Source: Apoda limacodes (Eukaryota > Arthropoda > Insecta > Lepidoptera > Limacodidae). From it: DNA of 64,000 bases. Position 1 is the stretch's first letter. Each line of letters opens with the position of its first letter. Position numbers and translations under genes: made by a program. The stretch covers positions 15,656,501 to 15,720,500 of the forward strand of contig OX291557.1 of NCBI GenBank assembly GCA_946406115.1, written 5' to 3'. Positions 44,115-57,333 of this stretch are shown here, one piece after another. The notes beneath the pieces are model-generated. The model had not been told where the DNA came from, ran no database searches, and saw only the letters and a list, made by a program, of their open reading frames with translations.

Positions 44115-47100
44115 GTTAGCAGTATTATTGTTTTTGTCTGATTTCTTACACTTCAACTTCGTAATTATATGTACTTAATTGTAATGCCTATAAAAATCAC
44201 ATGCAATGTTTATAAATTCATTTGACATTTACAGAAAGCATCAACAATGTTTTGGGGAAAAATGTTAAGATACTGTACAAATCACTTATTCGGATGGAAT
44301 CTAGAGGTGATAAAGTTGATAACAGAGTCCTGGTATGTCATCAGTCTTTCTACCAATATAATTTATGAATATGTATTTTAATTACTTAATTACATTACCT
44401 AATTTGAATAAACTAAATTATAAGTTTACCCTACTTCCATTGATACATGTAAATATTTAATGAAACTTAGTTGAATGAAAATACAGTCCAGGCAGCAGCA
44501 ACCTATTCATTTTCTAGCTGGACGCAATAACAGAAGGTACTATTGTGTGTAGTATACCATGAGTAGTCATGCAGCATAGTTTTTAAGTCTATAAACCACA
44601 GCAATACATATATTAAGAAAATATATAAGGCAATATTAGCAGTAATAATTTAAGGCCAACAGTACTACAACCTACTATCCTACCCTTTCAAACATGTTAA
44701 TTTAATAGGGAATATGCACTAGAATTTTTGTGTTAATTTTGCGATATTAATATTTTAAAGTATTTTGCTTATGACTCTTTTTAAATCATGCAAAAATGGT
44801 CTTCTCAGCTCCATACAAAGTGAAAATACATTGGTACGTCATCAGTGTAAGGTGTATAGTGAAAATAGTATGAAGCGTTAAAGATTATTGTAAGTATATC
44901 TTTAAATTTTGCATTTAAGTTTCTACTGCATTAATAAAATAAGTGAAAAATCTAATAAAAAAAAAATGGTCAAACTCTGTTATTTGTCTTACTTAGTATT
45001 TGAAAAATATCATAAATGCAAAGTATCAAGATTTTTTTTGCCAATTATATGTATCAAAAGTGTCTAGGGATAAAGCCGCAATTGAGGACTACGATTTTAA
45101 CTTTTTTGGATTGTTATAGATTTTTTTAGTGAATTTCATTTTTTTTTTTTGCAATCAGTCCTTGAATTATGAGCAGATGAGTTCTTAGTTGTTGTTAACA
45201 TGCAGAGTGTGCCTCCAGTGGGGACAGCTACTCGGAGATTTCACTGTCTGTATATCACTGATTGATAAAGGCCTCTTCCAACTGTGCCCATTTCTCTTTG
45301 TTCTTAGCTACTCTTGTCCATATGCCACCTGCTATGGCTTTGATGTCATCAACCCACCATCTAAATGGTCTACCTTGTTTTCTTTTTTAGTCACATGTGT
45401 ACCATTCATGACTAGTTTTGACTATATTTCACTTCCTCTTATTGAGTGGCCTGACCACTTCCACTTTAACTTTTTTATTGTTTTTATGATGTCTTTTGTT
45501 CTTGTTTGTTTCTTAATGGTTGCAATTATTATTCTATCGGACAGTCTTTTCCTTATCATACTTCTTTCCATGGAGTTCTGACATGTTTTGAGCTTCTTTT
45601 TGTGAATTTTTATGAGGGTCCAAGTTTGGCAACCATAATTAAGTACAGGCAGTATGCAGGTATCAAAAAGCTTTCTCTTAATAGTTATCCTGGTTTCACT
45701 GTTTTTCATTATTTCTTTTAAACTCCAATATTGTTTCCAGGCATTTCCAATATGTATGTCAATTTCTTTTGTGGTTAGATCTAAAGGAGAAATGATTTGA
45801 CCTAGGTATATATATTCTTTAACATATTCAATTAGGTTGTTATTGATCCTGATAGGTTTCTGGTTCCCATTTGTCATAGCTTTGGTCTTTTGTGTGTCCA
45901 TGACTAATCCCACCTTTCGGCTTTCCCTATCTAGTTCATTCAACATCTTCTGCAGGTCTTCAATCGTCAGCAAGAGGATTATCATCTGCGAATCTTAAGT
46001 GTGACAGGTTTTCACCGTTAATGGACAGTCCACATTTTTCCCAGACTAGTTGTCGAAAAACCTACTCTATTAACTGACGTAAAAAGTTTTGGTGAGAGGG
46101 GGTCGCCTTGGCTTCCCCATTTTCTGCTTTCTCTAATTTAATCTTAGCCTTGCTGTTTTGTAGATTTTTTTTAGTGTTTTAATATATTTGTAATCGACAC
46201 CTTGTTTCTTAAGTGCTAGCCAGTTTTTTTCATGCTCTACTATGTCGAAAACTTTATTGTAGTCCACGAAACAGCAATAAAAGATGAAGTTGAACTCCTT
46301 ACTTTTTTCAAATAATTGTTTGATAACATCTCGTCTAAAGTTGAGTATCTGCTTCCAAATCCTACCTGCTCTCTTGGTTGACATTCATCTAAGGGCTAAC
46401 TACTAGTACAACAGTAATTAAAAATGAAAGACCAGAAACACGTTACAACCAACGCACGGATTTGAACACCTTTAGTGTATTCATAGAAGAGAAAATACAG
46501 CTTAACATAAGACTTAAGAGAACTGAGGATGTACACTCTGTTTTAAAAAAAATCACTAACATAATCCAAGAAGCCTGTTAGAGAAATACGCCCGTCATTA
46601 AAACCGCAGGTATTTCAGCCAATCTCACTCTGGAAATCAAGCAGAAAATACTAGAAAAGCGAAAGTTACGCCGAATTTGGCACCAGACCCGACTGCCCAC
46701 TGACAAGACCTTGCTAAATAAGGGAATAGTAGAACTCAAAGGCCTAATTAAAAGAGCTAATGATGACACACTCCAGCATAAATTAAAGTCACTCTAGGCA
46801 ACAAAAGAAAGTTATTACTCCCTGTGGAAGTTCCCTAAATCATATGACAGACCCTAAGTGCAAAAATCCCCCCTAGAACACTATGACAGCAAGATGGCCA
46901 GAACAGGCCAGGAAAAAGCGGACATTTTTGCAAAGCACCTAACACAGGTCTTTACCCCAAATGATGTAAGTGATGACAGTAATACAGAACATGTGAACTC
47001 AGTGACTAGAAGATTTCCTACTTGATATTTCACCCAAACCTGTAACTCCGCAAGAGGTACAAAAAACAAAAAGGAATCTTGATGATAAAATAGCACCTGA

Positions 47101-50100
47101 TTATGACCTTATACCTAAGGAAGTTCTGAGAGAGTTCCCACGCAAAGCTATTGTCATCCTAATAATCTTGATAAATTCCATGCTAAGACTGCAATACTTC
47201 AGTGGAAAATCTTGGAAATTATAATGATCCACAAGCATGGTAAACCTGCCCGAGAGAAAACCTCATATAGACCAAAAAGTCTATTGCTAACAATGTCGAA
47301 ATTATTTGAAAAAATATTACTGCAAAGAATTACTACCATACCCAAAGAAAGAAATGCAATACCTGAACACCAACTCTGGTTCAGGAAACAGCATGGGACA
47401 TTTGAGCAAATACACCTAGTCAGCCAGCATATCGTCGCAGAACTGCTGATATGATCTTGCTAGAGATTCTAATAGGTGTCATTGATTGTCCTCAGTTATT
47501 AAGTAATGTATTATTCAACGTTCCGGGTAGATGTCACTTAAGGAGTCCACAAGCATAGATTTTACCAAGAGCATCAATTAACTACAGGCAGAATAGTTTT
47601 CTTTATCGTTATCGTTAATTTAATGAGCTGAACAAAAAACTAGACTTAGACCTAAATAGTAAATACTAGCAGTGTTTCTACGCTCAGGCGTGTGCTAAAC
47701 AACGATTTTTTTGTAGGTGTGGGTTTACATAAGTGGGTGTTGTATGTATTCAAGTGTATATCTCTTGTAACTGTATTAGAATTTGAATTTGTATTCCCTT
47801 GTATGTACTTAGCTCATGTTTTCGCTAAGTTTAATTTAGCAATCTATGTGTTATCTATCTGCGAAGATTTGTCAATATCCTCCAGTAAATCTTAATGTAT
47901 TGTTTATTTAATTGTATGTTGCTGTTAACCTGCCAAATAAATATAAATATATAGGAAAAGCGCTAGAAAAATGGAATATTGTTCCTCTGTCTTCCTGGAC
48001 ATCCATCAGGCCTTTGATAAGGTATAGCACAAAGGTCTATTGTGCAATGCAAAATAAAGCAGTGTCTGCCCCATACATACTTCACAATATTGAAGTTCTA
48101 CTTAGCAAACAGACACTTTTTTGTGTCGGAATTAGGAAGCACTTCAGCTTTATGCAAAATCGAAGCTAGTGTACCGTAGGGGTCTGTTCTTGGTCCGATC
48201 CTCTATACAATTTACACAGCAGATCTTCCAACAGTACCTGGAGACAGTACGGCAACCTTTGCAAATGACACTGCCATACTGACAAGCCATAAAACTCCAG
48301 AAGTAGCATCAGAGGTGCTACAAAAACCGAAACCTCGGATATTGTTAGAAGGCTTAATTTTGAAAAAAACCCAATACTTTTCAAGTTATTGGCAATTGAA
48401 AATTCGGATTTTTTTCACGTTTTTCATCGGTTTTTTGCAAATATCTCCAAAAATTTTATGATGAACATAATTGTAGGCGGTATAAAACTGAACAAATTGG
48501 TTTTTTGTAAAGTGTTCTAAGTGCAAAATTAAGCTAGATATTAAAGATCAAACCGTTTTTTATTTTGTCTGAAATTTAATCGATGTATTCAATGCCATCT
48601 AGCGGAAATTTTGGAGTGTGAATATTTGGAGCAAAGTGAAAGTACACAGTAATAGAGACCCAAAACTTTTGTCTTATGTATAATTACATACCAATGTTCA
48701 TATAAATATATATATATCACATTTTTTACATAAATATTGATTACTAATTAGGTCTGCCCTACATAAATAATATTTTAAGCAGTGGAACTCGTTTATATTC
48801 TACCAAGAGTTTAATATACTATAATTCATACAATTTATTTTTTTATTTTGTATTACTAAACTACTACTACTGTAAATGTATTACTAATTCAATCTTGTGC
48901 AGTTTTAGACAACTTGTAAGTTTATATTTTATTCAATAAATGGTGATTTCTTACTCTATAATTGAATTATTTTTAAATGTGTAATCATATATATTTACTG
49001 TTTTAATTTAGCGGTAGTTTTAAGGGTTGAAAAGCTTTAGAATATAATAATCATTTTTGAAAATGTGGAATAACATTTAAATCCTTTTCATTTCATCAAA
49101 AGATTTTTTTTTAAACAATTTTCTATCAAGGTTTTGTTTTTAAGGGTCGAAAGGTGGTCAAAAGTTCGATAATTAAGATAGAGAACATAAAATATTATTT
49201 ACTGTATACTTAAATCTTTTTATGTCATACCAAAGTAATTTCTTGTGTTTTTTTCAATTTAGGTGTTATTTGCAAGGGATGTATGGTTTTCAAGGGGTTG
49301 AAAATTATTTTATTATGACGTAATTGTGTTAGAAAACACTTTACAATTTCACCCCGTAATAATAAACACGTTTTCTAGCGATAAACTGGCTCAATGTAAT
49401 TTTTTCCACTAAGGGGTTGTTTACACCCCTTAAAAATAATAGGCGGAGCTTAGATCACTTTTGAAGTTAAGGGTAAGATGAGCCTTATTCCAAAATTTTA
49501 TGCAAATCGGTTCACAGTAAAAAAATTCGGAGGTAAAACCCTATTTTTCGCTTCAATTACTGCACTGATAAGATTTTTAAAAAGTAGGCAACGCGCGAGT
49601 GATGCTCCCGGTGTTGCAAGCTTCCATAGGCCTCGGGTACATCTTACCATCAGGCGGACCGTTAGGTTGTTTGCCACCTTAGTGGTATAAAAAAAAACTT
49701 ATTCCAGATACACTGTACCAGAAGTAGGCGATAGGCTCACCATCTGTCACGTAGGACTAAAGTGGTTGGTAAAAAGAGGTTGTTGTGGGGACATTATGAT
49801 GTGGGTGTGTATTCAGCCACTGGTTAACCGTGAAGATAATAATATATGTACATATTTAGTGTAACCTACTTTGTTTAATTTTTTTAGGTCGAATTCACCT
49901 TAAATGAAATTGTTTTACAAATAGCTCTTCTCATTCTATGGAACCCTAACTTAATGCGGGTTTTCTTTTTTCTACTCGACGATTGTAGTACATTTAACGA
50001 TGTTATTCAGTTGACAATGGATGAGTCATTTATGTAGGTGCGTCATGTTCTGTGAACTGGGCACTCGCTTGAATGCGCATATTGTTCCCATGCGACACCT

Positions 50101-53100
50101 TTATGTTAATGCGATTTAGCTTCATTGAAAGAACTATCAATACTAACCTTCTTTAGTATGATACTCTTATTTTTTTTTGTATCTAACTAACTAATTATTT
50201 AAATATTATTGTTTTATTTATTTATTTGCCATCACGACACTTATTCCCGAAAGTGTTTGTCAGAGATATAACGTCAACAATGTACCAGGCACAAACCAGA
50301 CTAAAGGCAACGTTACAATATAGTTCTATTTATAAATTGTAACAATATGAATTGCCACTAACGGAAATCGAACCTGGGACAATTAATACGACAGTCGAAC
50401 ACACAATGGCGAATTGTGATTTAACTTTTTTCCTACCACTTTAAACGTTTAATTTCGTAAAGATCTATTTTATATAAATGAGACATTTAAAAACTACGTA
50501 TAAACACAACAAAATCATTTATTTCTTTCATACAGTCGGCCATCGCCTTGATTCGATTTAGGGCACAGCTTACCCTCACATTAAGCGAGATTGATTTGTA
50601 CTATATTTAGGGTTGCCATAATTATTGGGATCTGATACGGGATGTTTAAGGTAATATTTCTTGAGGTTAGCAATAAGTTTAAAAAACTATATTTTTTACT
50701 GACAAGATAATTGATACATAAGATAATTATGAAGTCCTGAATGCCAAACTTGTTAAAAAATCATTAAATTGACGATTTGCGACAGTCGTATTTATTATAC
50801 GTGTATATTAACAAAAAACGGGACGCAATAGCAATACGGGACAAGGTTCTCAAATATGGTGACAGTCCCGTATATACGGGACGTATGGCAACCCTAACTA
50901 TAGTCCATCACGCAGATCCAGTGCGGATTGTGGACTTCACATACGTCTTGACTAATGCAGGTTTTCTCACGATATTTTCCAATACTAAAAAGTGTAAATG
51001 GACAATGTAGAAGACTAATTGGTAAACCCCGGCCTCGAACCTCTGCCCTCAGAACGCAAAACAGACTTCTTACGTAAGAAATAGGCCACCTTCCGTGGCT
51101 ATAGATGACTGCCATATTTTAGCAAAGGCATAGTTCAAATATTTGCATGTTTCTAAGTTTTCGAATTCAAGGGGCAAGTGTCTCATTGCAATGGTTTGGT
51201 TTACTGTATTCTGCAGTAGATCATCTTATATCTTAGAAGCAATTTGGTCAAGAATCGTCAAAGGAATCGTCAGAATTATCATTTTTTATTTTAAAACCAA
51301 GAAGTATAGTGCAACAAAATTTTTCCGACCCATTGTCTGTCGCTAGTGACGCTTAAGTTCACAGTAATTTAATATGGTTACTATAGTTTTGACCACTGGG
51401 TCAAAAAAGTTGGTTGGACTATAGATAAGCATAAAATATTATTTTCATTATTACTGCTATTATTACTATTGGTGATTTTTGTTCACAGATTGTGACAGCA
51501 TACAGAATATTTATTACCACAACAAAAATACCAACAAGGGTGAGATTTTTTTATTAATGTATATCTACTAGTATTTAAGAGTATGTACCTAGATACATAT
51601 AGATAAGTTAGTAAAGTAGGTAAGTTGAGAAAGTACTGAATTGCCGTTCTACAGATAATTTCTTTATAAAATCAGCGTAAAATTGCAGGAGTATTTGTCC
51701 TTTGTCAAGATGTAAACTATGCTTTCCAACTGACTTCTTTCTACCAAAGTTCAGTTTAAGCTGTGGTTTGTCGGCTGCATCGGTTTAGCTGTGAAAGGGT
51801 AACAGATCGACAGACAAATTCAGTTAATTTTGCATTTTATAATATCCGTTTATAATACGTGTTGAACCAACACATTATTAAATACCATGCCAAAAATATT
51901 TAGTTTAAAAATTATTTTAGGTTTTTTTCATGTACTGCTACGTTTAGAACAATAAAAGTAAAGACCTATCTTATCTTATCGTTAACAGATTGACAATGGA
52001 TTTCACTTAATGGAAATTGAAGCATTGGAAAGCAAAAAGGCTAACCATTTATCAATAACACTTATACACGAACACAAGCCGGTGTCTATACTCATAGGTA
52101 AGTTTTACTGTTTTTGAATGGTGCAGGCCAATGCGGCTTTTACAGTATCACACATAGGATTTTAGGGGAGATACTTTCAAAAAGTTTCAGCAACTATGTG
52201 TGACTAAGCGCTTAAGGGCATCCCTCTAGCGGAGCCTCCACTTAAGTTGTGGCAGACAAAGAATATCAAGCTGGTCGAGACTATAAGGTACCTGGTACTT
52301 CTAACACAAAATAAATATGTAGGTAAAGATAGCCCTCTGCAAACGTATGTCAAACAAATTAAGCCCGTTCTAAGAAAAGGCAAGGTCAAGAGTACTCTAA
52401 AACGTCGAACGTGTATGAAATTATTGATTCGTGCGAACAAAGCGTAAGAATGTGTCAGGATCGCAGCAAGTGGAAGTCTTTGGATTCTGCCTACCCCTTT
52501 GGGAAACATCTGTGATTAGGTATGTATGTGGGTACAATAGGATCACTCTATACTAATCCCGCTAAACCCCGGTAGTTTATATACGATAGCTGTGCCCGCG
52601 GCTCCACCCGCGCTAGAGTTGTTTATGCTAAACTTATTGGGATAAAATATAGACTATTATATCCAGGATATAATCTATTACTATACCAAACAATGTGTAC
52701 TGTACTGTTGTCACATTTTAAGTTGTGTACATATTTTCTATAGTTTCATTCCAACGCCTATAATAAATCTACCCCGCGCCAAAAATTACTATTCTACATT
52801 TTGATCCAAATCCATCTGGCTGGTGCAGTGTGGAAAAGTAACAAGTATGCTTGTAAGCTTGCTTTAGCACAGCATTGTCCTTAATCGGTCAGTGCTAAAT
52901 TTTGGCATTGAGACCGACACCAGCGGCGCCGCTTATCTAATTGAATTTTCCTCGTTTGCGGCTATTGTTTTGTCATGATACTTTCCTATTGTGCAACCGA
53001 GGTCAAATTAATAAAAAAAATTAGTTTCCCATTATTATTTAAATTAATATATTCTCCTTTGTATGATTGTGACACACAATGTATTACTTGGAGTGACATA

Positions 53101-56100
53101 TATTAATGATTTTTCTTCGTAGCAAATTTTTTTAATTTGTTACCCTTTTACTCTCATCAAACTAGATTTACCCGTATCTTTTTAAATTTTAGAGGTATGT
53201 AGGGATTTAAATATTTTCATATATGGCAGGTGGGTGGTGTAAGAAATTCAGTAAGTAAACTATGTCATATAATAACGTAATTGAGCGTAGCTAAGGTTTT
53301 TATCAACTAAATAAATGTTTTGTGGACAAATGAATTAAGAGGACGATATAGGCCAGAAAGCTAGTTTCTGTATCTCTAACGTTTTGAATGTAAATGTATT
53401 TTAAATCATCACACATTGTCATATACATTACTATGAGATATATTTGTTATATACTTCTTAAGTAATTTATACCATAACGACGCCTTGAAACTTAAAATGT
53501 TTTGTATGAAATTTAACGTTTTTTGCTGTTTTGTAGTCATATATTGAATTTTTGCTACAACTTATAGTCAATGCACTAGATAACAAGCTATTCTAATTAT
53601 TTAACCAACTTTCATTACAAGCAAATTCAATACACGCTTTAAAATTTTGCACAAGTGTTGAAACAATGGCCATTTCCAGATTTCTTATTGCATTTAATAC
53701 AATAAATGAAAATCATTATTTAATTTAATGCACTAGACAAAAGCAAGTTTTTTCAAAAACGGCGTATTTACGCAGTCTATAGCCTATATCGCAGTCTTAA
53801 TAAATTCTTTCTTAATTATATTAAATAATAAAATATATAATTGTTGCATACTTTTTGTGTCCCTTTTATAGAGTATTTTTAAAATAACTTTCGAGTACTT
53901 TTATAAGTTTTTTTTAATTTTATTTTGTCACAAACCATAGTTCAATCCCCCCAGAAGTAAAGTCCTGTTCTTGTCGCTGGAACTTTTTATTAAGGAATAT
54001 ATATAGTTAGTTTAGTAAGTAAATAAGTAATCCTAATATTAACTAAGGATAAAATTTAAAGCTATCATTATGCCAATTACCATCAAAAACTGTCATGTCG
54101 TTTTTAGCGTAATACGATAGTTAAACTCTATACTATAGTTTTATCATATTTATAAAATATTGTTTAATTTTATAAGTGTAACAATTGAAGACGAGTTGTT
54201 ATCTCATTGCTAATTTAATAACGACTTAATCAATTCAAGATACAAAGAATATAAGCTTGCCTTTTGTATTGATCAAAAAAATAATTAGCTAATTTGTGTT
54301 TTAGGTGAAGAAGGAACGTCGGAAGGGGTAATTAATGTGATGCACGCATTAATAGCAGCCTTCGATGATCTTTTTCCGAACGTAGCTGTAGAGGATATAA
54401 TCAGCAAGGTTTGTTAGTAAAATTACTTTTTCAATTTACATCGGTAATTACATCAGAGTTGAGTGTAGTGACACTCAATTTAGTGACGAGGCGAGATATT
54501 AACCTTTATATGCTCAATTAATTGCTCAACAATGTGTGCGGATGCATGAACGCATATACTTATGTATTTAAATTTGATTACTCTATTGTTAACGTGTATG
54601 GTGTTTTAAATGTCAATGACACACAAGTATTTTTTTAGAGTCTCACCCCACACAAAGATATCTCACACCGCAAAACGGAGAACGGAACCCTTAAAGTATG
54701 GCTAGGTTGTCCCTCTATTTTTTCTGTATTAAAAATATATCGTTAAAATTAACCGGCACGATAAATATAGATAAAAAAAAATTAATCAATGTTTATCGCA
54801 ATTGACGTTTTCTCCAAATATTTTTTAAGGCTATAAATCGCGTTATTACGCTGTTATTGTGCACATTTTCAGATAACACTATAGCATCTAAAGGATTGAA
54901 AAAAAAAGTCAATTCAATAAAATTTGTTGTTATCTAGTGCATTGGGTATAAGTTTTTGCAAAAACTAAAAAAATCCTATATATAATGAAAATTTTAAGGT
55001 GACATAAGAAGTATATAACAAATATACCTCATCACATGATACGAAATTGGATAAAAGTAACCCCTGTGGTAAGACTTCATGTCTCTTATGCTTTGTATGT
55101 CTGTATGTCACAGCTGTCTTCGTCAGCAACTACAAATGCTTTAGACATTTGGGACAGCTGTAGGACTTGCTTGCCCGAATCTAAAAATGAGAAAATAAAA
55201 TTTCGTTTATTGGAAATAGGGAAATGAAATCTCAAACAAAGATTAACTACGGCAAGTGGGATGTCATAGAACGGACATTGTTTGCCTATTTCAATTTAAA
55301 TTATTTTCATCAATATAAATAAATACTTCCATAGTCTTTGCTATGTGTTTATGTAGTCAAAAGATTAACCGCGAGCCTGAACTCGAACCTGCGACGCTTA
55401 GATCACGTCTAAGTGCTCTACCACTGAGCTGTCGAGGTACAATCTGGCTTGCTATAACCCTGACACACTGACTACATCCTTGCTCTGAAAATACGCTCGT
55501 TACAAATGTCATAAACACACAACTATTACGAACTTATGAAGTCCTAGTACATCAAACAAATACACAAATATTCATAGAATTAAGAAATACATGTTAAATA
55601 TAACAAAGAAATAATCTTGAAGAAGGTTGGAGCCTCCTTATAATTTTGTGGTATATTTTTTAACTTGTGACCAAAAATGTTAAATTTTCTCGAAACTTGG
55701 GATTGGGTAAACAGAAAGGATGTCTAAAAAGTACTTACATCGTCGTGTATTTTTAATGTACTCTGATAAATTACCTGTGATCGGTACTTAAGCCTGCGCT
55801 AAGTTGCGATATTTAAAATCACAGCTTACAGTTACACAGTCCATTCCCCTTCAACAAATTCAATTATCATTATTTGCTTAACACTTTTCTCCCTTCCGGC
55901 ATCCGTTTGTCGAAAGACGGTCGGTACCGGTTTACATAAAAAGGAAACAATACCCTTGGTTACTCCTAAGCTAAACACATTTTAGAAATTTTCTTCGAAG
56001 GCAAAATTTACACTCCCGCCCTCCACCCTGTCTTACACATACTCATATATAATAATATAATCATTTATTCATTTGTATGCTTTATTTTGTAATGTTTTGT

Positions 56101-57289
56101 AAGTTTTTTAGTTTGTAAATCTTAGCCAAGGCCGACATGAAACAGGCTGTGCTTAGTTTGGGAACACAAGATTTTGTTAATTATGTAAAATGATGCTTAG
56201 TAAATGAATTATTCTTATTATTAAATTAAGTTATATAACAAAAAATCTATACATTTTTAACATCTCTTAAGGGAAGTTATTATAATAGGACAAAAAATCG
56301 AAATCGCTTAATTTGCCCTTTTCTTTACGTTTTAAAACCTGGAGAATCATTTTTAGAGTGATGTCTGTGTGTGCATGTATATGTATGTAGGTTAGTTTTT
56401 TTTTGCTCCTCGATATTTCAGATTGGAACCAATGTACCAATTTCTTTCGTGACCATATTAATCGATACGCCACATCTTGACTTAGATCTGAAAAGAGTTT
56501 GAGTAAAATCGGACCAGCGGTTTGTTTTTTATCGCTAAAGAACACTGATTTTTTTTAAAGACACAATAATAATCTTCATTTAAAAATTCTCAACAATAAA
56601 AACATATTCTCAAGAGAAGTTGCTCGTGCGGTACTTGCTACCGAACTAATTTTTTTTCTTTGTCAAAAAAGTATATTTTTTTTCTCAAATGAAAATGAAT
56701 AACAATTCATTATATCAAAGTTATAAGGATAATTCTATGAAAGGCATTGTAAATCAATATAATTAAAAACGGTCTAATCGAGAGTTGTGTTACAGTGACG
56801 TGCTAAGAAGTATGTAAAACTGTTATGGAGTGGAGGTGTTAATTGCCAACTTAAATTAGTCAGGCAGGAAAATTTACTGCATGACCGACTATTTAATAGA
56901 TATGATAGCGTGATCTGTATATTAAAGAATAATTTGTAAAATATGATATACTTGCTTTTGCCAGCGGCTCCGCCCGCCCTTAATTTGGTTTAGATTGGTT
57001 ATCGGCGACATCATAGTAAAGAAGTTTGCTATAGCAAGCTTTTTTTGGTTTTAGTTTTTCCTGCAATAGCTTTTGAATTTTCCGGTATAAAAAGCATGTA
57101 AAAGATGTCCTTTTCCGTCTCTTCAAATATCTCTGTGCATTTCAGTTCAATTGGATGCTCCGACGCGGCGTGATTGAATAACAAACAAACTTTCACATTT
57201 ATAATATTAGTATAGAATTCTTAGGAAGTAGGATAATCCTAGAGGAGGAGGATTCCTACAAGAACTGCAAATTAATCGGGTATTTTGTG

Positions 57290-57333
<44 letters not shown>

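Noticed and set aside
45189..45581. 130-residue plus-strand open frame
   Set aside because: It is the antisense of an RTE-type reverse transcriptase remnant whose minus-strand motifs are clear.
55371..55441. tRNA-His(GTG) gene on the minus strand
   Set aside because: Boxes A and B are present, but the acceptor stem does not pair and the base before the anticodon is not U; better as SINE head or tRNA pseudogene.
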